From: Lachnospiraceae bacterium
GTDB taxonomy: Bacteria > Bacillota > Clostridia > Lachnospirales > Lachnospiraceae
Length of the DNA: 43,237 nucleotides
Assembly (NCBI GenBank): GCA_009774535.1
Contig: VSNY01000001.1
Coordinates: forward strand, 1 to 43,237
Direction: 5' to 3'
Shown here in pieces: positions 30,587-39,969 of the stretch (position 1 is its first letter; each line of letters begins with the position of its first letter). The notes under the pieces were generated by a model that had not been told where the DNA came from, did no database searches, and saw only the letters and a program-made list of their open reading frames with translations. The position numbers and the translations under genes were made by a program.

Positions 30587-31627
30587 ATGAGGAAAGCAAA
30601 TACAGGGAAAGTAAGCATCAGGGACGTGGCAAAAGAAGTAGGAGTATCCATCACGACCGTATCGCGCGCACTGAACGGTTATTCCGATGTGAGTGAGAAA
30701 ACAAAACAAAAAATTCTGGAAGCGGTTGAAAAGCTGGACTATGCGCCGGATGCCAACGCTCGGTCGATGGGCGGAAAAGCGGAGCCTACCATTGCCCTGC
30801 TGACATCAGAACTTAAGTCCCGGGATGAAAATGGATTTGTGTACGGACTGATTAACGGACTGTACCAGCAGTGCAGCACGAACAGCTGTGAATTTATGCT
30901 GCTGGTGACGGATGCGGTCAAGCAGGAAAAGCTGAGTTTTCCGCAGCTGTGCAAAAAAAAGAATCTAAGCGGCGTCGTCGTAACGGGTCTGCGCACAGGC
31001 GATCCCTATTACAAAGAAGTGATGTACAGCGAGATCCCATGCGCGCTGATTGATATTAAGGCAGCCGGGAAAAATAAGTGCAATGTAACGACCGATAATG
31101 TGCTGGCTGCCCGCAAAGCAGTGGAATATCTGATTGGGCTGGGACATACCAAGATCGGTATGATCAATGGACAAAAGATCGCCGAAGTATCCGGCGAACG
31201 TTACAGCGGATATGTAGCGGCGCTTTTGCATGCAAAGATACCGCTGAATCTGGATTATATGCGCTATGGGGATTTTGTGGAGGATACGGCGTTTGCGCAG
31301 ACGAAAAAATTGCTGGAAACGCATCCGGAGATTACGGCGATATTTTGCGCCAGCGATATTATGGCGATCGGTTCGATCCGCGCGCTGGAGGATCTGGGGC
31401 TGCGGGTGCCGGAGGATATTTCGGTGGTTGGATTTGATGATATTCCAATCGCAAGGTATGTGTATAAGGGCATTACGACCGTGCGCCAGTTTCCGATTGA
31501 GATGGGACGCGCAGGCGGGGAAGCGGTTTTTAAAATGCTGCATGGTGATCCGGTGGAAAAGGAGCTGCTGCTGCCGCATGAGCTGGTCGTGCGGGGAACG
31601 ACGGCGAAGATTCCGGCATTTGTATGA
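30587..31627 (+). CDS. LacI-family transcriptional regulator
   Basis: The 346-residue protein opens with a LacI HTH (VSIRDVAKEVGVSITTVSRALNGYSDVSEKT) and hinge helix (DANARSMG), followed by a periplasmic-binding-protein-like sensor: AVEYLIGLGHTKIGMINGQ, ERYSGYVAALL, TAIFCASDIMAIGSIRALEDLG and PEDISVVGFDDIPIARY. It would repress, and be released by, a sugar or sugar acid. Position after gh31-dctPQM suggests it controls that operon. GGAGA precedes the ATG. The odd point is the strong promoter plus terminator in its leader, described separately. Confidence 0.9.
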   Translation: MRKANTGKVSIRDVAKEVGVSITTVSRALNGYSDVSEKTKQKILEAVEKLDYAPDANARSMGGKAEPTIALLTSELKSRDENGFVYGLINGLYQQCSTNSCEFMLLVTDAVKQEKLSFPQLCKKKNLSGVVVTGLRTGDPYYKEVMYSEIPCALIDIKAAGKNKCNVTTDNVLAARKAVEYLIGLGHTKIGMINGQKIAEVSGERYSGYVAALLHAKIPLNLDYMRYGDFVEDTAFAQTKKLLETHPEITAIFCASDIMAIGSIRALEDLGLRVPEDISVVGFDDIPIARYVYKGITTVRQFPIEMGRAGGEAVFKMLHGDPVEKELLLPHELVVRGTTAKIPAFV

Positions 31628-31709
31628 ACAAAATATATGCGCGGCAGAGGACCGGGCAGACGCCGCAAGTCCTTTCGTTCCTCCGCCGCCCGTAAAGCCG
31701 CCGGACAGC

Positions 31710-31735
31710 CCGGGCATGCGGTTATGGCTGCCCGG
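31710..31735. terminator. Hairpin between convergent LacI and ABC genes
   Basis: CCGGGCA (31710-31716) pairs perfectly with TGCCCGG (31729-31735); the ABC gene's stop codon lies in the loop. There is no U-tract, so it is at best a weak two-way terminator. Confidence 0.35.
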
Positions 31736-33524
31736 TCATGCCCAGATCAAACTGCGCCATATACAGTTTGTAATATGCGCCTTTCTTTTCCATGAGTTCC
31801 TGCGGGCTTCCCTGCTCTAAAATACCGCCCTGGTCAATCACGAAGATCCGGTCTGCATTCTGAATCGTAGACAGCCTGTGTGCAATGACAAAACTGGTCC
31901 TCCCTGCCAGCAGCGCCTCAATCCCTTCCTGCACCAGCAGTTCCGTATGCGTATCAATACTGGACGTCGCTTCATCTAAAATCAGAATCTTCGGCATGGA
32001 AACCATTGTTCTTGCAAACGCGATCAGCTGCCGCTGCCCGATGGATAATCCGGCGCCATGTTCCTTTAACTGTGTATCATAACCATGTTCCATTTGCATA
32101 ATAAAATCATGCGCATGCACGGCTTTTGCCGCTGCAATCATCTCTTCTTCCGTCGCATCCAGTCTGCCGTATAAAATATTGTCCCGTATGGTTCCGTGAA
32201 AAATAAAATGATCCTGCGTCATAATACCCATCTGCCTGCGGAAGCTTTCCATTGATACTTTGGTCAGGTCGTATCCGTCTACAGAGATTACGCCTTCTTC
32301 AATATCATAAAATCGGCTGATCAGGTTTACAATCGTGGTCTTGCCAGCCCCGGTCGGCCCTACCAGCGCGATCGTCTCGCCAGGCTGCACCTGGAAGCTG
32401 ACGTCGGATAATACCTTTGTCTCTGCAGGAGTCCCTTTGTCATAAGTAAAGCTGACATGGGAAAACTCTACAAGCCCTTTGACCGGAGGCAGTTCCCGGG
32501 CAGATTCCTGGTCGGTAATATCCGGCTGTGTGTCCAGAATGTCAAAAATCCGTTCGGCTGCTGTCAGGTTTGTGATCAGGTTGTTATAAAAATTGCTCAG
32601 ATTTAAAATGGGATTCCAAAACATATTAATATAACTGCCAAATGCGACGAGCATCCCGACCGATACCGATCCGATCCCAAGGATACGGATTCCGGTCAGA
32701 TACAGCATCATAGCGCCGATTCCCCAGCACAAATCCACTACCGGGCCGAACAGATCCGCGTATCTGCATGCGTCCTGAAACGAATCCCGATGCTCTGTTG
32801 TTAAATGTTTAAAAATTTCCGCTGTTTCTTCCTGCGCGCGGAAGCTCTGTACTACCCGCATACCCGCGATATCCTCATGGACATACGCGTTCAGATTGGA
32901 AGCTTTTTTGCGAAAGACCTGCCAGCGCTTATGGGAAGCTTTCTGCACCAGCCATACACCGGTTGCCATAATCGGAATGGTACTAAGCGCCGCCGCTGCC
33001 AGCCGCCAGTCCTTGACCACCATAATAACAACGACGCCTGCAACTGTAATGAACTCCGGAATTAACGTCGTAACGGAATTTACAAATACATCTTTTAACG
33101 CATTCACATCTCCGATAATCCGTGCCAGAATCTTTCCGGTCGGACGGCTGTCAAAAAAAGAAAATGACAGTGTCTGGATATGTTCGTACAGGTCCTGGCG
33201 GATCTGCAGCAGAATTTTATTGGAAACTACAGACATTAAGTACATGCGCAGTTTTACAAGCAACATAAAAACTACATTCAGCGCCAGCGCGAAAATTCCC
33301 AGCCGGACAAGGCCGTCAAAATCTTTCCTGGCGATATAGTGGTCTAACGCCCGTTCGATCAGCAGCGGATTCAGCAGAGAAATCCCAATGGCTCCCGCCA
33401 TAAAAATCATTACGCTGCAAACTTCTTTTTTATACCCGAGCAGATAGCCAAGCAGACGGCGCATAATTTTCTTTCGGCTGGTATGGTCCATCTGTTCGTC
33501 ATCACGATAAGAATTTACTGCCAT
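31722..33524 (-). CDS. Heterodimeric ABC exporter subunit with canonical Walker B (BmrD-like)
   Basis: The 600-residue protein has a six-helix exporter domain (about 20-330) and an ATPase: Walker A GPTGAGKTT, signature LSIGQRQLIAFAR, Walker B ILILDEATSSIDTHTE with the catalytic Glu, and FVIAHRLST. The signature LSIGQ departs from LSGGQ, as in the partner of heterodimeric exporters with one degenerate site (TM287/288, BmrCD). Together with the upstream subunit it should export drugs or lipids. The start ATG shares one base with the stop of that gene (TAATG), indicating translational coupling. Expression depends on the attenuated leader at 35264-35652. Confidence 0.9.
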   Translation of the reverse strand: MAVNSYRDDEQMDHTSRKKIMRRLLGYLLGYKKEVCSVMIFMAGAIGISLLNPLLIERALDHYIARKDFDGLVRLGIFALALNVVFMLLVKLRMYLMSVVSNKILLQIRQDLYEHIQTLSFSFFDSRPTGKILARIIGDVNALKDVFVNSVTTLIPEFITVAGVVVIMVVKDWRLAAAALSTIPIMATGVWLVQKASHKRWQVFRKKASNLNAYVHEDIAGMRVVQSFRAQEETAEIFKHLTTEHRDSFQDACRYADLFGPVVDLCWGIGAMMLYLTGIRILGIGSVSVGMLVAFGSYINMFWNPILNLSNFYNNLITNLTAAERIFDILDTQPDITDQESARELPPVKGLVEFSHVSFTYDKGTPAETKVLSDVSFQVQPGETIALVGPTGAGKTTIVNLISRFYDIEEGVISVDGYDLTKVSMESFRRQMGIMTQDHFIFHGTIRDNILYGRLDATEEEMIAAAKAVHAHDFIMQMEHGYDTQLKEHGAGLSIGQRQLIAFARTMVSMPKILILDEATSSIDTHTELLVQEGIEALLAGRTSFVIAHRLSTIQNADRIFVIDQGGILEQGSPQELMEKKGAYYKLYMAQFDLGMTGQP

Positions 33525-35263
33525 TAGATACTCCTTTCCATGGATGATTCAGGAACCGTTCCATACTGTGCCAAAAAGGTGTGATAATAAAGGCCCTTTT
33601 GTTCCATTAATTCCTGATGCGTCCCCCGCTCCGCGATGCATCCGTTTTCCAGATACAGTATTTCATCTGCGTGACAGACTGCGGAAATGCGGTGCGCGAT
33701 AATGATTTTGGTCGTATGGGTCAATGCGTGCAGCATTTTTTGGATTTCGTTTTCAGTTTCCATATCTAATGCGGAGGTGGAATCATCCATAACAAGTACC
33801 GGACTTTTCTTGGACAGCGCTCTGGCGATGCTGATACGCTGTTTCTGCCCGCCGGATAATCCGACGCCGCGTTCGCCGATGACCGTCTGGTACTGCTCGT
33901 CCATGCGTTCGATAAATCCGCTGGCCTGCGCGTCCTGCGCCGCTTTACGGACATCCTTCATTGCCAGCTGCCTGCGTTTGCCCATCTTGATATTTTCCTC
34001 AATGGTATCTGAAAACAAAAATACATCCTGCAGCACGACGTTGATACTGCCGCGCAGCTGCTGCAGTGACAGCGTGCGTACATCTTCGCCATCCAGCCGT
34101 ACGGTTCCCTGATCCGCGTCGTAAAACCGCTGCAGCAGTAAAATCAAAGACGATTTTCCAGACCCGGTCGCTCCCATAATGCCGAGCGTTCCGCCTGCTG
34201 GTATATGAAAATCAATATCTGTTAAAATCTGTTTTCCATCCAGCCCGAAGGAAACGTGGTCAAACGCCACTGCTCCCTGAATCTGTTCCAGCAGACGCGC
34301 CGTGTTGCTGTCGGTAATCTCCGGCTGTTCCTGAAAGATCTGGTTCAGTTTTTTGTAAGAGGCAATGGCCGCGGACAGATCGTTTGCCAGCCATCCCATC
34401 ATTTCCATTGGCCAGGTGCAGTTGCGGCTGTATTCAATAAACGCTACGAGCGCGCCCAGCGTCATACGCCCGCTGATTACCAGACTGCCGCCAAGCACTG
34501 CCATAAAAAGCGGCAGCGCTTTGCCAATCAGCTGAAAGTATGGATAAAAGCGCACCATAATATCAGCCTGCGTCATGTTCAGCGCGTAGTACCGTTCGTT
34601 ATGGGACAGGAACTTTTCAATCTCGTGTTTTTCCCGCGCAAATGCCTTAACCGTACGCACGCCTGCCAGATTTTCCTCTGCGACGGTAGTCAGCGCGGCG
34701 TTTTCTTCACTGATCTCTTCGTATACCTGGTTGAGCCTGTGCTCCATGATAACCGCGGTGATCCCGCATGCCGCCATTGCCGCCAGCGGGATCAGCGCCA
34801 GCTGCCAGTTCAGCATAAACATACAGTATAAAACAAGCGACACGTGGATCACGACTTCGATCGTCAGCATGCCCACAAAACCAAGCGCGTTCCAGATCTT
34901 GTCTACGTCATCCTTCACCCGCGCCATTAGTTCGCCCGTATTCGCCTGGTCAAAATAACGAGCGGACAGCGTCTGGATATGCCCGAACAGATCGATGCGC
35001 AGCTGTGAACCGATCTTTGACGAAAGGACATCAAACAGTAATTCTTTTACATAGCCGCACACACTGCGTCCGATGCCGACGATCACAATTCCCGCCAGCA
35101 GTCTTGTCAGCAGTTCCTGGCGCCCGGCCAGAATCACGTCATCCACAATACTTTGCGTGATTTTCGGGTACAGCATGTCCAAAACGATCGAACAGACCAT
35201 ACAGCCGATGGCGAGCAGATAGGCATACCAGTTTCTACAAATATAAGTGCGTATTCTTTGCAT
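33524..35263 (-). CDS. Heterodimeric ABC exporter subunit with degenerate catalytic site (BmrC-like)
   Basis: The ATG complementary to 35261-35263, with AAGGAGG just upstream, gives 579 residues; an in-frame upstream ATG at 35347 lies within a terminator hairpin and lacks a ribosome binding site. The exporter membrane domain (about 20-300) is followed by Walker A GATGSGKSS, signature LSGGQKQRISIAR and Walker B VLVMDDSTSALD, in which Asp replaces the catalytic Glu. This is the degenerate-site subunit of a heterodimer, as BmrC is in Bacillus. Gene order leader peptide, degenerate subunit, canonical subunit equals bmrB-bmrC-bmrD. Confidence 0.9.
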   Translation of the reverse strand: MQRIRTYICRNWYAYLLAIGCMVCSIVLDMLYPKITQSIVDDVILAGRQELLTRLLAGIVIVGIGRSVCGYVKELLFDVLSSKIGSQLRIDLFGHIQTLSARYFDQANTGELMARVKDDVDKIWNALGFVGMLTIEVVIHVSLVLYCMFMLNWQLALIPLAAMAACGITAVIMEHRLNQVYEEISEENAALTTVAEENLAGVRTVKAFAREKHEIEKFLSHNERYYALNMTQADIMVRFYPYFQLIGKALPLFMAVLGGSLVISGRMTLGALVAFIEYSRNCTWPMEMMGWLANDLSAAIASYKKLNQIFQEQPEITDSNTARLLEQIQGAVAFDHVSFGLDGKQILTDIDFHIPAGGTLGIMGATGSGKSSLILLLQRFYDADQGTVRLDGEDVRTLSLQQLRGSINVVLQDVFLFSDTIEENIKMGKRRQLAMKDVRKAAQDAQASGFIERMDEQYQTVIGERGVGLSGGQKQRISIARALSKKSPVLVMDDSTSALDMETENEIQKMLHALTHTTKIIIAHRISAVCHADEILYLENGCIAERGTHQELMEQKGLYYHTFLAQYGTVPESSMERSI

Positions 35264-35304
35264 TGTTAAGCCTCCTTCTCCTTTCCCATGTTGTCTTGCC
35301 ATAA

Positions 35305-35351
35305 TAAAAAAACCATGCAGTCTGCCTTCCAAATGCAGATACTCCATGGTT
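35305..35351 (-). terminator. Second leader terminator of the ABC exporter operon
   Basis: Reading the minus strand, AACCATG (35351-35345) pairs with CATGGTT (35317-35311), with an inner stem TCTGC/GCAGA, followed by a run of T. It lies 40 bases before the ribosome binding site of the first ABC gene and acts as a final block to read-through. Confidence 0.7.
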
Positions 35352-35380
35352 ATAAACAGGCGCTATATTTCAAAAAAGTA

Positions 35381-35418
35381 AAAAAATAACATGGCCGTGT
35401 AGCCATGCGATCCATGTT
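35381..35418 (-). terminator. First leader terminator of the ABC exporter operon
   Basis: On the minus strand, AACATGG (35418-35412) pairs with CCATGTT (35394-35388), with a competing inner stem CATGGC/GCCATG, followed after one base by a T6-7 run. Together with the terminator at 35305-35351 it makes a tandem attenuator. Confidence 0.65.
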
Positions 35419-35555
35419 ACAATTTAAAATACAGGAAAGTATAGGTAGCACTTTGTAAGGCAAATGCACCAGCAAAATACCGCTGGTATCCGAACAGAGT
35501 TCCGGCCGATGTTCCGCCATCAGGAAAAGCCATAAGTCTGTTCTTTTGCAACTAT

Positions 35556-35594
35556 TCAGTTTGCATCATTCTCCATTACGTCTAAGTACAACAT
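35556..35594 (-). CDS. Leader peptide of the ABC exporter operon (12 residues)
   Basis: The ATG complementary to 35592-35594 starts the short frame MLYLDVMENDAN, ending at TGA (35558-35556). AGGAGA lies nine bases upstream and the frame is about 23 bases after the predicted transcription start. A translated short frame in front of terminators is the arrangement of ribosome-mediated attenuation, in which an antibiotic-stalled ribosome prevents terminator formation. In Bacillus bmrB plays this role for bmrCD; that peptide is longer and I see no sequence similarity. Confidence 0.55.
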   Translation of the reverse strand: MLYLDVMENDAN

Positions 35595-35623
35595 ATACAG
35601 TGTCTCCTTTTTTTATTGGCCCT

Positions 35624-35652
35624 ATCATATACCATATGGAAAGATCTGTCAA
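35624..35652 (-). promoter_or_regulatory. Sigma-A promoter of the ABC exporter operon
   Basis: On the minus strand a perfect TTGACA (35652-35647), 17-base spacer and TATGAT (35629-35624). Transcription from about 35617 leaves a leader of about 350 bases before the first ABC gene, containing the leader peptide, a CCAGC/GCTGG hairpin and two terminators. Confidence 0.75.
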
Positions 35653-35663
35653 TAGAGAATTCT

Positions 35664-35695
35664 GATAAAAAACAGGCGGCAAAAAGTTTGCCGCC
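35664..35695 (-). terminator. Intrinsic terminator insulating the divergent promoters
   Basis: GGCGGCAAA (35675-35683) and TTTGCCGCC (35687-35695) form a 9-bp stem with a 3-base loop; the minus-strand tail is TGTTTTTTATC. It would stop minus-strand transcription coming from the ogt side before it enters the ABC promoter. Confidence 0.6.
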
Positions 35696-35710
35696 GCCGC
35701 AAGATGCTTC

Positions 35711-35739
35711 TTTTCAAGGGCAAAAAACCATGCTATACT
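35711..35739 (+). promoter_or_regulatory. Possible promoter of ogt
   Basis: TTTTCA (35711-35716), 17-base spacer, TATACT (35734-35739). The -10 is good, the -35 weak. About 60 bases of leader follow before the gene. Confidence 0.4.
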
Positions 35740-35803
35740 AGAAACAGATCAGAAATAATACTACAGGATAAAGGATTAAGGATAAAAACGTAAGGAGAAT
35801 AAT

Positions 35804-36325
35804 ATGGTTTACGTCTGCAGTTATCAATCGCCGTTCGGAAAGCTTACGGCAGCCAGTAATGGTATGGCGCTGACCGGCTTATGGTTTGAAGGTCAGAAAT
35901 ATTTTGGCAGTACGCTTTCAGAAGCATATGAAGAACGCCAGCTTCCGGTGTTTGCGAAAATGAAGGATTGGCTGGATCTGTATTTTTATGGGCAAAACCC
36001 GGACTTTATGCCGCCGCTGGCGCTTTGCGGCTCGGATTTTCGTAAGTCGGTCTGGAAGATTATCCGCCAGATACCATATGGTCAGACGATGACATATGGA
36101 CAGATCGCCAAGGAAATGGCCAGGCAGATGGGGGTTGCACAGATGTCTGCGCAGGCGGTTGGTTCAGCGGTCGGACGCAATCCCATTTCTATTATCGTAC
36201 CATGTCACAGGGTCGTCGGATCGAACGGAAGCCTGACCGGATATGCAGGCGGGGTGGAACGCAAGGCAGCTTTACTTGCATTGGAACAGGTAGATTTGGG
36301 GCGGTTTCAGGCGGAAGGGATCTGA
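35804..36325 (+). CDS. ogt: Methylated-DNA-protein-cysteine methyltransferase
   Basis: The 173-residue protein carries the active site IIVPCHRVVGSNGSLTGYAGG, whose Cys accepts the alkyl group from O6-methylguanine in a one-time reaction, and the DNA-binding FRKSVWKIIRQIPYGQTMTYGQIA. The N-terminal ribonuclease-like part (YQSPFGKLTAASNG) is normal for Ogt. It is a repair protein with no HTH regulatory domain. GGAGAA lies upstream of the ATG. It is followed by dnaE 71 bases on and may be co-transcribed. Confidence 0.92.
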   Translation: MVYVCSYQSPFGKLTAASNGMALTGLWFEGQKYFGSTLSEAYEERQLPVFAKMKDWLDLYFYGQNPDFMPPLALCGSDFRKSVWKIIRQIPYGQTMTYGQIAKEMARQMGVAQMSAQAVGSAVGRNPISIIVPCHRVVGSNGSLTGYAGGVERKAALLALEQVDLGRFQAEGI

Positions 36326-36396
36326 TATAGAACGTCTTTGCCGACGAATGGAATCCAGTCGGACAACATCATATGATATAGATAGGAGCAAATAAC

Positions 36397-39300
36397 ATGG
36401 CATTCGCACACTTACACGTCCATACAGAATACAGTCTGTTAGACGGTTCTAATAAAATACCAGAATACGTAGCCCGTGTCAAAGAGCTTGGCATGACCGC
36501 TGCGGCCATTACGGATCATGGCGCTATGTACGGAGTCATTGAATTTTACAAGGCGGCCAAAGAAGCAGGGATCAAACCGATTCTGGGCTGCGAGGTCTAT
36601 GTGGCGCCTAATTCCCGGTTTGACAGGGAGCGGGTCAGCGGGGAAGACCGCTATTATCATCTGGTGCTGCTTGCGGAAACGAACGAAGGCTACAAAAATC
36701 TGATGAAAATCGTATCCAAAGGCTTTGTGGATGGTTTTTATTATCGTCCGCGCGTTGACTTGGAAGTGCTGCGGCAGTTTCATAAAGGGATTATCGCGAC
36801 CAGCGCTTGTATTGCGGGGGAGGTGCAGCGGGAACTTTTGCGCGGCGATTATGCCAAAGCAAAGGAGACGGCGTTAAAATACGAAAATTGTTTTGGCAAA
36901 GGGAATTTTTTCCTGGAACTGCAGGATCATGGCCTTCCGCAGCAAAAAATGGTCAATCCGCAGCTGATCCGGCTAAGCGAAGAGACAGGCATTGAGCTGG
37001 TCGTGACGAATGATGTACATTATACATATGCCGAAGATGTGGAGGCGCATGATATTCTGCTGTGTATTCAGACCGGGAAAAAACTGCAGGATGAAGACCG
37101 TATGCGTTATGAAGGCGGGCAGTATTTTGTCAAATCTGAAGAAGAAATGCGCAGGCTGTTTCCGTATGCGGCGCAGGCGTTAGACAATACACAGAAAATT
37201 GCGGACCGCTGTTATGTGGACATCGAGTTTGGAAATATGAAGGTGCCGAAATATGATGTGCCGGAGGGTTATACGGCGTGGGAGTATTTGAACAAGCTCT
37301 GTTTTGACGGGCTGACAGAACGCTATCCGGGGCGGGAAGAAACGCTGCGCTCCCGTCTGGAGTATGAGCTGGATGTGATCCGGACGATGGGGTATGTGGA
37401 CTATTTTCTGATTGTGTGGGATTATATTCATTTTGCAAAGGAACATGGCATCAGCGTTGGCCCGGGACGGGGCAGCGCGGCGGGGTCGCTGGTTGCTTAT
37501 ACGACGGGGATTACGAATATCGATCCGATCCGGTACAATTTGATTTTTGAACGCTTTTTAAATCCGGAACGAGTCTCCATGCCGGATATTGACGTGGATT
37601 TCTGCTTTGAACGCAGGCAGGAAGTGATTGACTATGTCGTGGAAAAATATGGCAAAGAATGCGTTACGCAGATTGTGACGTTCGGTACGCTTGCGGCGCG
37701 CGGTGTGATCCGCGATGTGGGACGTGTGATGGATATTCCCTATGCGTTTGTAGATTCGATTGCGAAAAATATTCCTTCGGAACTAAATATGACGATTGAA
37801 AAAGCGCTGAAAATGAATCCGGATCTGCGCAAGATGTACGAAGAAGATGAGACTGTGACAAAACTGATCGATATGTCCAAACGTCTGGAAGGGCTGCCAA
37901 GACATACGTCCACGCATGCGGCCGGAGTTGTGATCAGCCAGCAGCCGATGGATGAATATGTGCCGCTGTCCAGAGGTACAGACGGTATGATTACCACGCA
38001 GTTTACGATGACTACGTTAGAAGAACTGGGACTTTTGAAAATGGACTTTCTGGGTCTTCGCACGCTGACAGTCATTGACAGCGCCGTGCGTCTTGTGGAG
38101 AAAAGTTCCGGAAAGAAGATCGATATCGATCATGTGGATTTTGATGACCAGAAGGTGCTGGATTCGTTAGGCACCGGACGCACAGACGGCGTGTTCCAGC
38201 TGGAAAGTTCTGGTATGAAAAATTTCGTCAAGGAGTTAAAGCCGCACAGCCTGGAAGATGTGATTGCCGGGATTGCTCTGTACCGTCCGGGACCAATGGA
38301 TTTTATTCCGGCTTATGTACGCGGGAAAAATACGCACGGGGAGATTCAATACGACTGTCCGCAGCTGGAGCCGATCTTAGCCCCTACTTACGGATGTATC
38401 GTCTATCAGGAGCAGGTGATGCAGATTGTGCGCGACCTTGCGGGGTATACGTTGGGACGCAGTGACATTTTGCGGCGCGCAATGTCTAAGAAAAAGAGCA
38501 AAGTCATGGAAGAAGAACGCAAAAACTTCGTCTACGGCAACCAGGAGCAGGGAGTGAAGGGCTGTATCGCAAACGGGATCAGCGAGGCAGTGGCAAATAA
38601 AATTTATGATGAAATGATTGATTTTGCCAAATATGCGTTTAATAAATCCCATGCGGCTGCCTACGGGGTTATTTCTTATCAGACAGCTTATTTAAAGTAT
38701 TATTATCCGGTGGAATTTATGGCGGCGCTGATGACTTCGGTCATGGCCAATATTAGCAAAGTGTCCGAATATATCCAGACATGCCGGAATATGGGCATTC
38801 AGATTTTGTCTCCGGATGTCAACGAAGGAGAGAGCGGATTTTCCGTATCAGATGGAAATATCCGCTACGGGCTGTCAGCCATTAAAAGCGTCGGCCATCC
38901 GGTGATTGAAGCGCTGCTGAAAGAACGCGAGGAAAATGGCGTTTATAAAAATCTGGAAGATTTTATCATGCGTCTTTCTGAAAAGGAGATGAACAAGCGT
39001 GCGGTGGAAAATTTTGTAAAAGCCGGGGCGCTGGACGCTCTTGCAGGCAACCGCCGCCAGAAGATGCTCGTATTTCCGCAGATTATGGACAGTATTTCAC
39101 ATGAAAAGAAAAACAGCCTGAGCGGGCAGATGACGTTGTTTGATCTGGTATCCGAAGAGGATAAAAAAGATTACGAGATACGGATGCCGGACGTAGAGGA
39201 ATTTGATAAGGAGATGCTGCTGGGATTTGAAAAAGAAGTACTCGGTGTGTATATCTCCGGGCATCCGCTGGAAGAATATGAAGAGAAATGGAAGAGGCAT

Positions 39301-39879
39301 ATTACAGCAAAAACGACGGACTTTTTGTTAGATGATGAGACTGGGGCAGCCAAAGTGACGGACAATCAGAAGGCGACGGTTGGCGGCATGCTTGTCCACC
39401 GCACAATTAAGTATACGAAAAATAATAAGACGATGGCATTTCTGACATTGGAAGATTTGGTCGGTATGCTGGAGATTATTGTATTTCCAAGGGATTATGA
39501 GAGATATAAAAAATATTTTGAAGACGAAGCGAGACTGTTTGTCGAAGGGCGGGTTACGATTGAGGAAGAAAAAAACGGCAAGCTGATTCTGGAGCGGGTC
39601 TATGCGTTTGATGAAACGAAAAAGGAGCTGTGGCTGCAGTTCGCGGATCTGGCAAGTTATGAACGGCAGGAAGCGCGTATGCTGGAAGAGCTGCGCGCTT
39701 CGGACGGCCAGGATGAGGTTGTTGTTTATATCAAAGACCGAAAAGTGATGAAGCGGTTAGGCCAGCGCTGGCGGGTAGCTGCCACGATGCAGCTGACACA
39801 GTCGCTTGCGTCGGTATTTGGAGCAGATAATGTAAAAGTTGTAGAAAAGAAGGTTGCAAACATTGGAAAAAGATATTAA
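36397..39879 (+). CDS. dnaE: DNA polymerase III alpha subunit (DnaE type)
   Basis: The 1160-residue protein begins with a PHP domain (FAHLHVHTEYSLLDG, ITDHGAMYG), continues with the C-family polymerase core (GPGRGSAAGSLVAYTTGI at about 353-370 and the catalytic PDIDVDF at about 394-400, with ESSGMKNFV and ALYRPGPMDFIP), then the helix-hairpin-helix region, a beta-clamp-binding neighbourhood and an OB fold (KATVGGMLVHRTIKYTKNNK). It replicates DNA as part of the holoenzyme. Length is that of DnaE1; unlike PolC it has no inserted DEDD exonuclease. GGAGC precedes the ATG. The gene pair dnaE-pfkA is common in Firmicutes. Confidence 0.95.
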   Translation: MAFAHLHVHTEYSLLDGSNKIPEYVARVKELGMTAAAITDHGAMYGVIEFYKAAKEAGIKPILGCEVYVAPNSRFDRERVSGEDRYYHLVLLAETNEGYKNLMKIVSKGFVDGFYYRPRVDLEVLRQFHKGIIATSACIAGEVQRELLRGDYAKAKETALKYENCFGKGNFFLELQDHGLPQQKMVNPQLIRLSEETGIELVVTNDVHYTYAEDVEAHDILLCIQTGKKLQDEDRMRYEGGQYFVKSEEEMRRLFPYAAQALDNTQKIADRCYVDIEFGNMKVPKYDVPEGYTAWEYLNKLCFDGLTERYPGREETLRSRLEYELDVIRTMGYVDYFLIVWDYIHFAKEHGISVGPGRGSAAGSLVAYTTGITNIDPIRYNLIFERFLNPERVSMPDIDVDFCFERRQEVIDYVVEKYGKECVTQIVTFGTLAARGVIRDVGRVMDIPYAFVDSIAKNIPSELNMTIEKALKMNPDLRKMYEEDETVTKLIDMSKRLEGLPRHTSTHAAGVVISQQPMDEYVPLSRGTDGMITTQFTMTTLEELGLLKMDFLGLRTLTVIDSAVRLVEKSSGKKIDIDHVDFDDQKVLDSLGTGRTDGVFQLESSGMKNFVKELKPHSLEDVIAGIALYRPGPMDFIPAYVRGKNTHGEIQYDCPQLEPILAPTYGCIVYQEQVMQIVRDLAGYTLGRSDILRRAMSKKKSKVMEEERKNFVYGNQEQGVKGCIANGISEAVANKIYDEMIDFAKYAFNKSHAAAYGVISYQTAYLKYYYPVEFMAALMTSVMANISKVSEYIQTCRNMGIQILSPDVNEGESGFSVSDGNIRYGLSAIKSVGHPVIEALLKEREENGVYKNLEDFIMRLSEKEMNKRAVENFVKAGALDALAGNRRQKMLVFPQIMDSISHEKKNSLSGQMTLFDLVSEEDKKDYEIRMPDVEEFDKEMLLGFEKEVLGVYISGHPLEEYEEKWKRHITAKTTDFLLDDETGAAKVTDNQKATVGGMLVHRTIKYTKNNKTMAFLTLEDLVGMLEIIVFPRDYERYKKYFEDEARLFVEGRVTIEEEKNGKLILERVYAFDETKKELWLQFADLASYERQEARMLEELRASDGQDEVVVYIKDRKVMKRLGQRWRVAATMQLTQSLASVFGADNVKVVEKKVANIGKRY

Positions 39880-39969
39880 AATAGGATAGAGATGGTTGAT
39901 GCAGAAAATAGTATGACGGGGTATCGGAACGGTTACACAGTTACAAAAATATTTAGGAGGATAGAAAGA

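Noticed and set aside
35263..35347. Longer N-terminus for the first ABC subunit, starting at the ATG at 35347
   Set aside because: That ATG lies in the terminator hairpin, has no ribosome binding site, and the added residues are not family-like; AAGGAGG marks the start at 35263.
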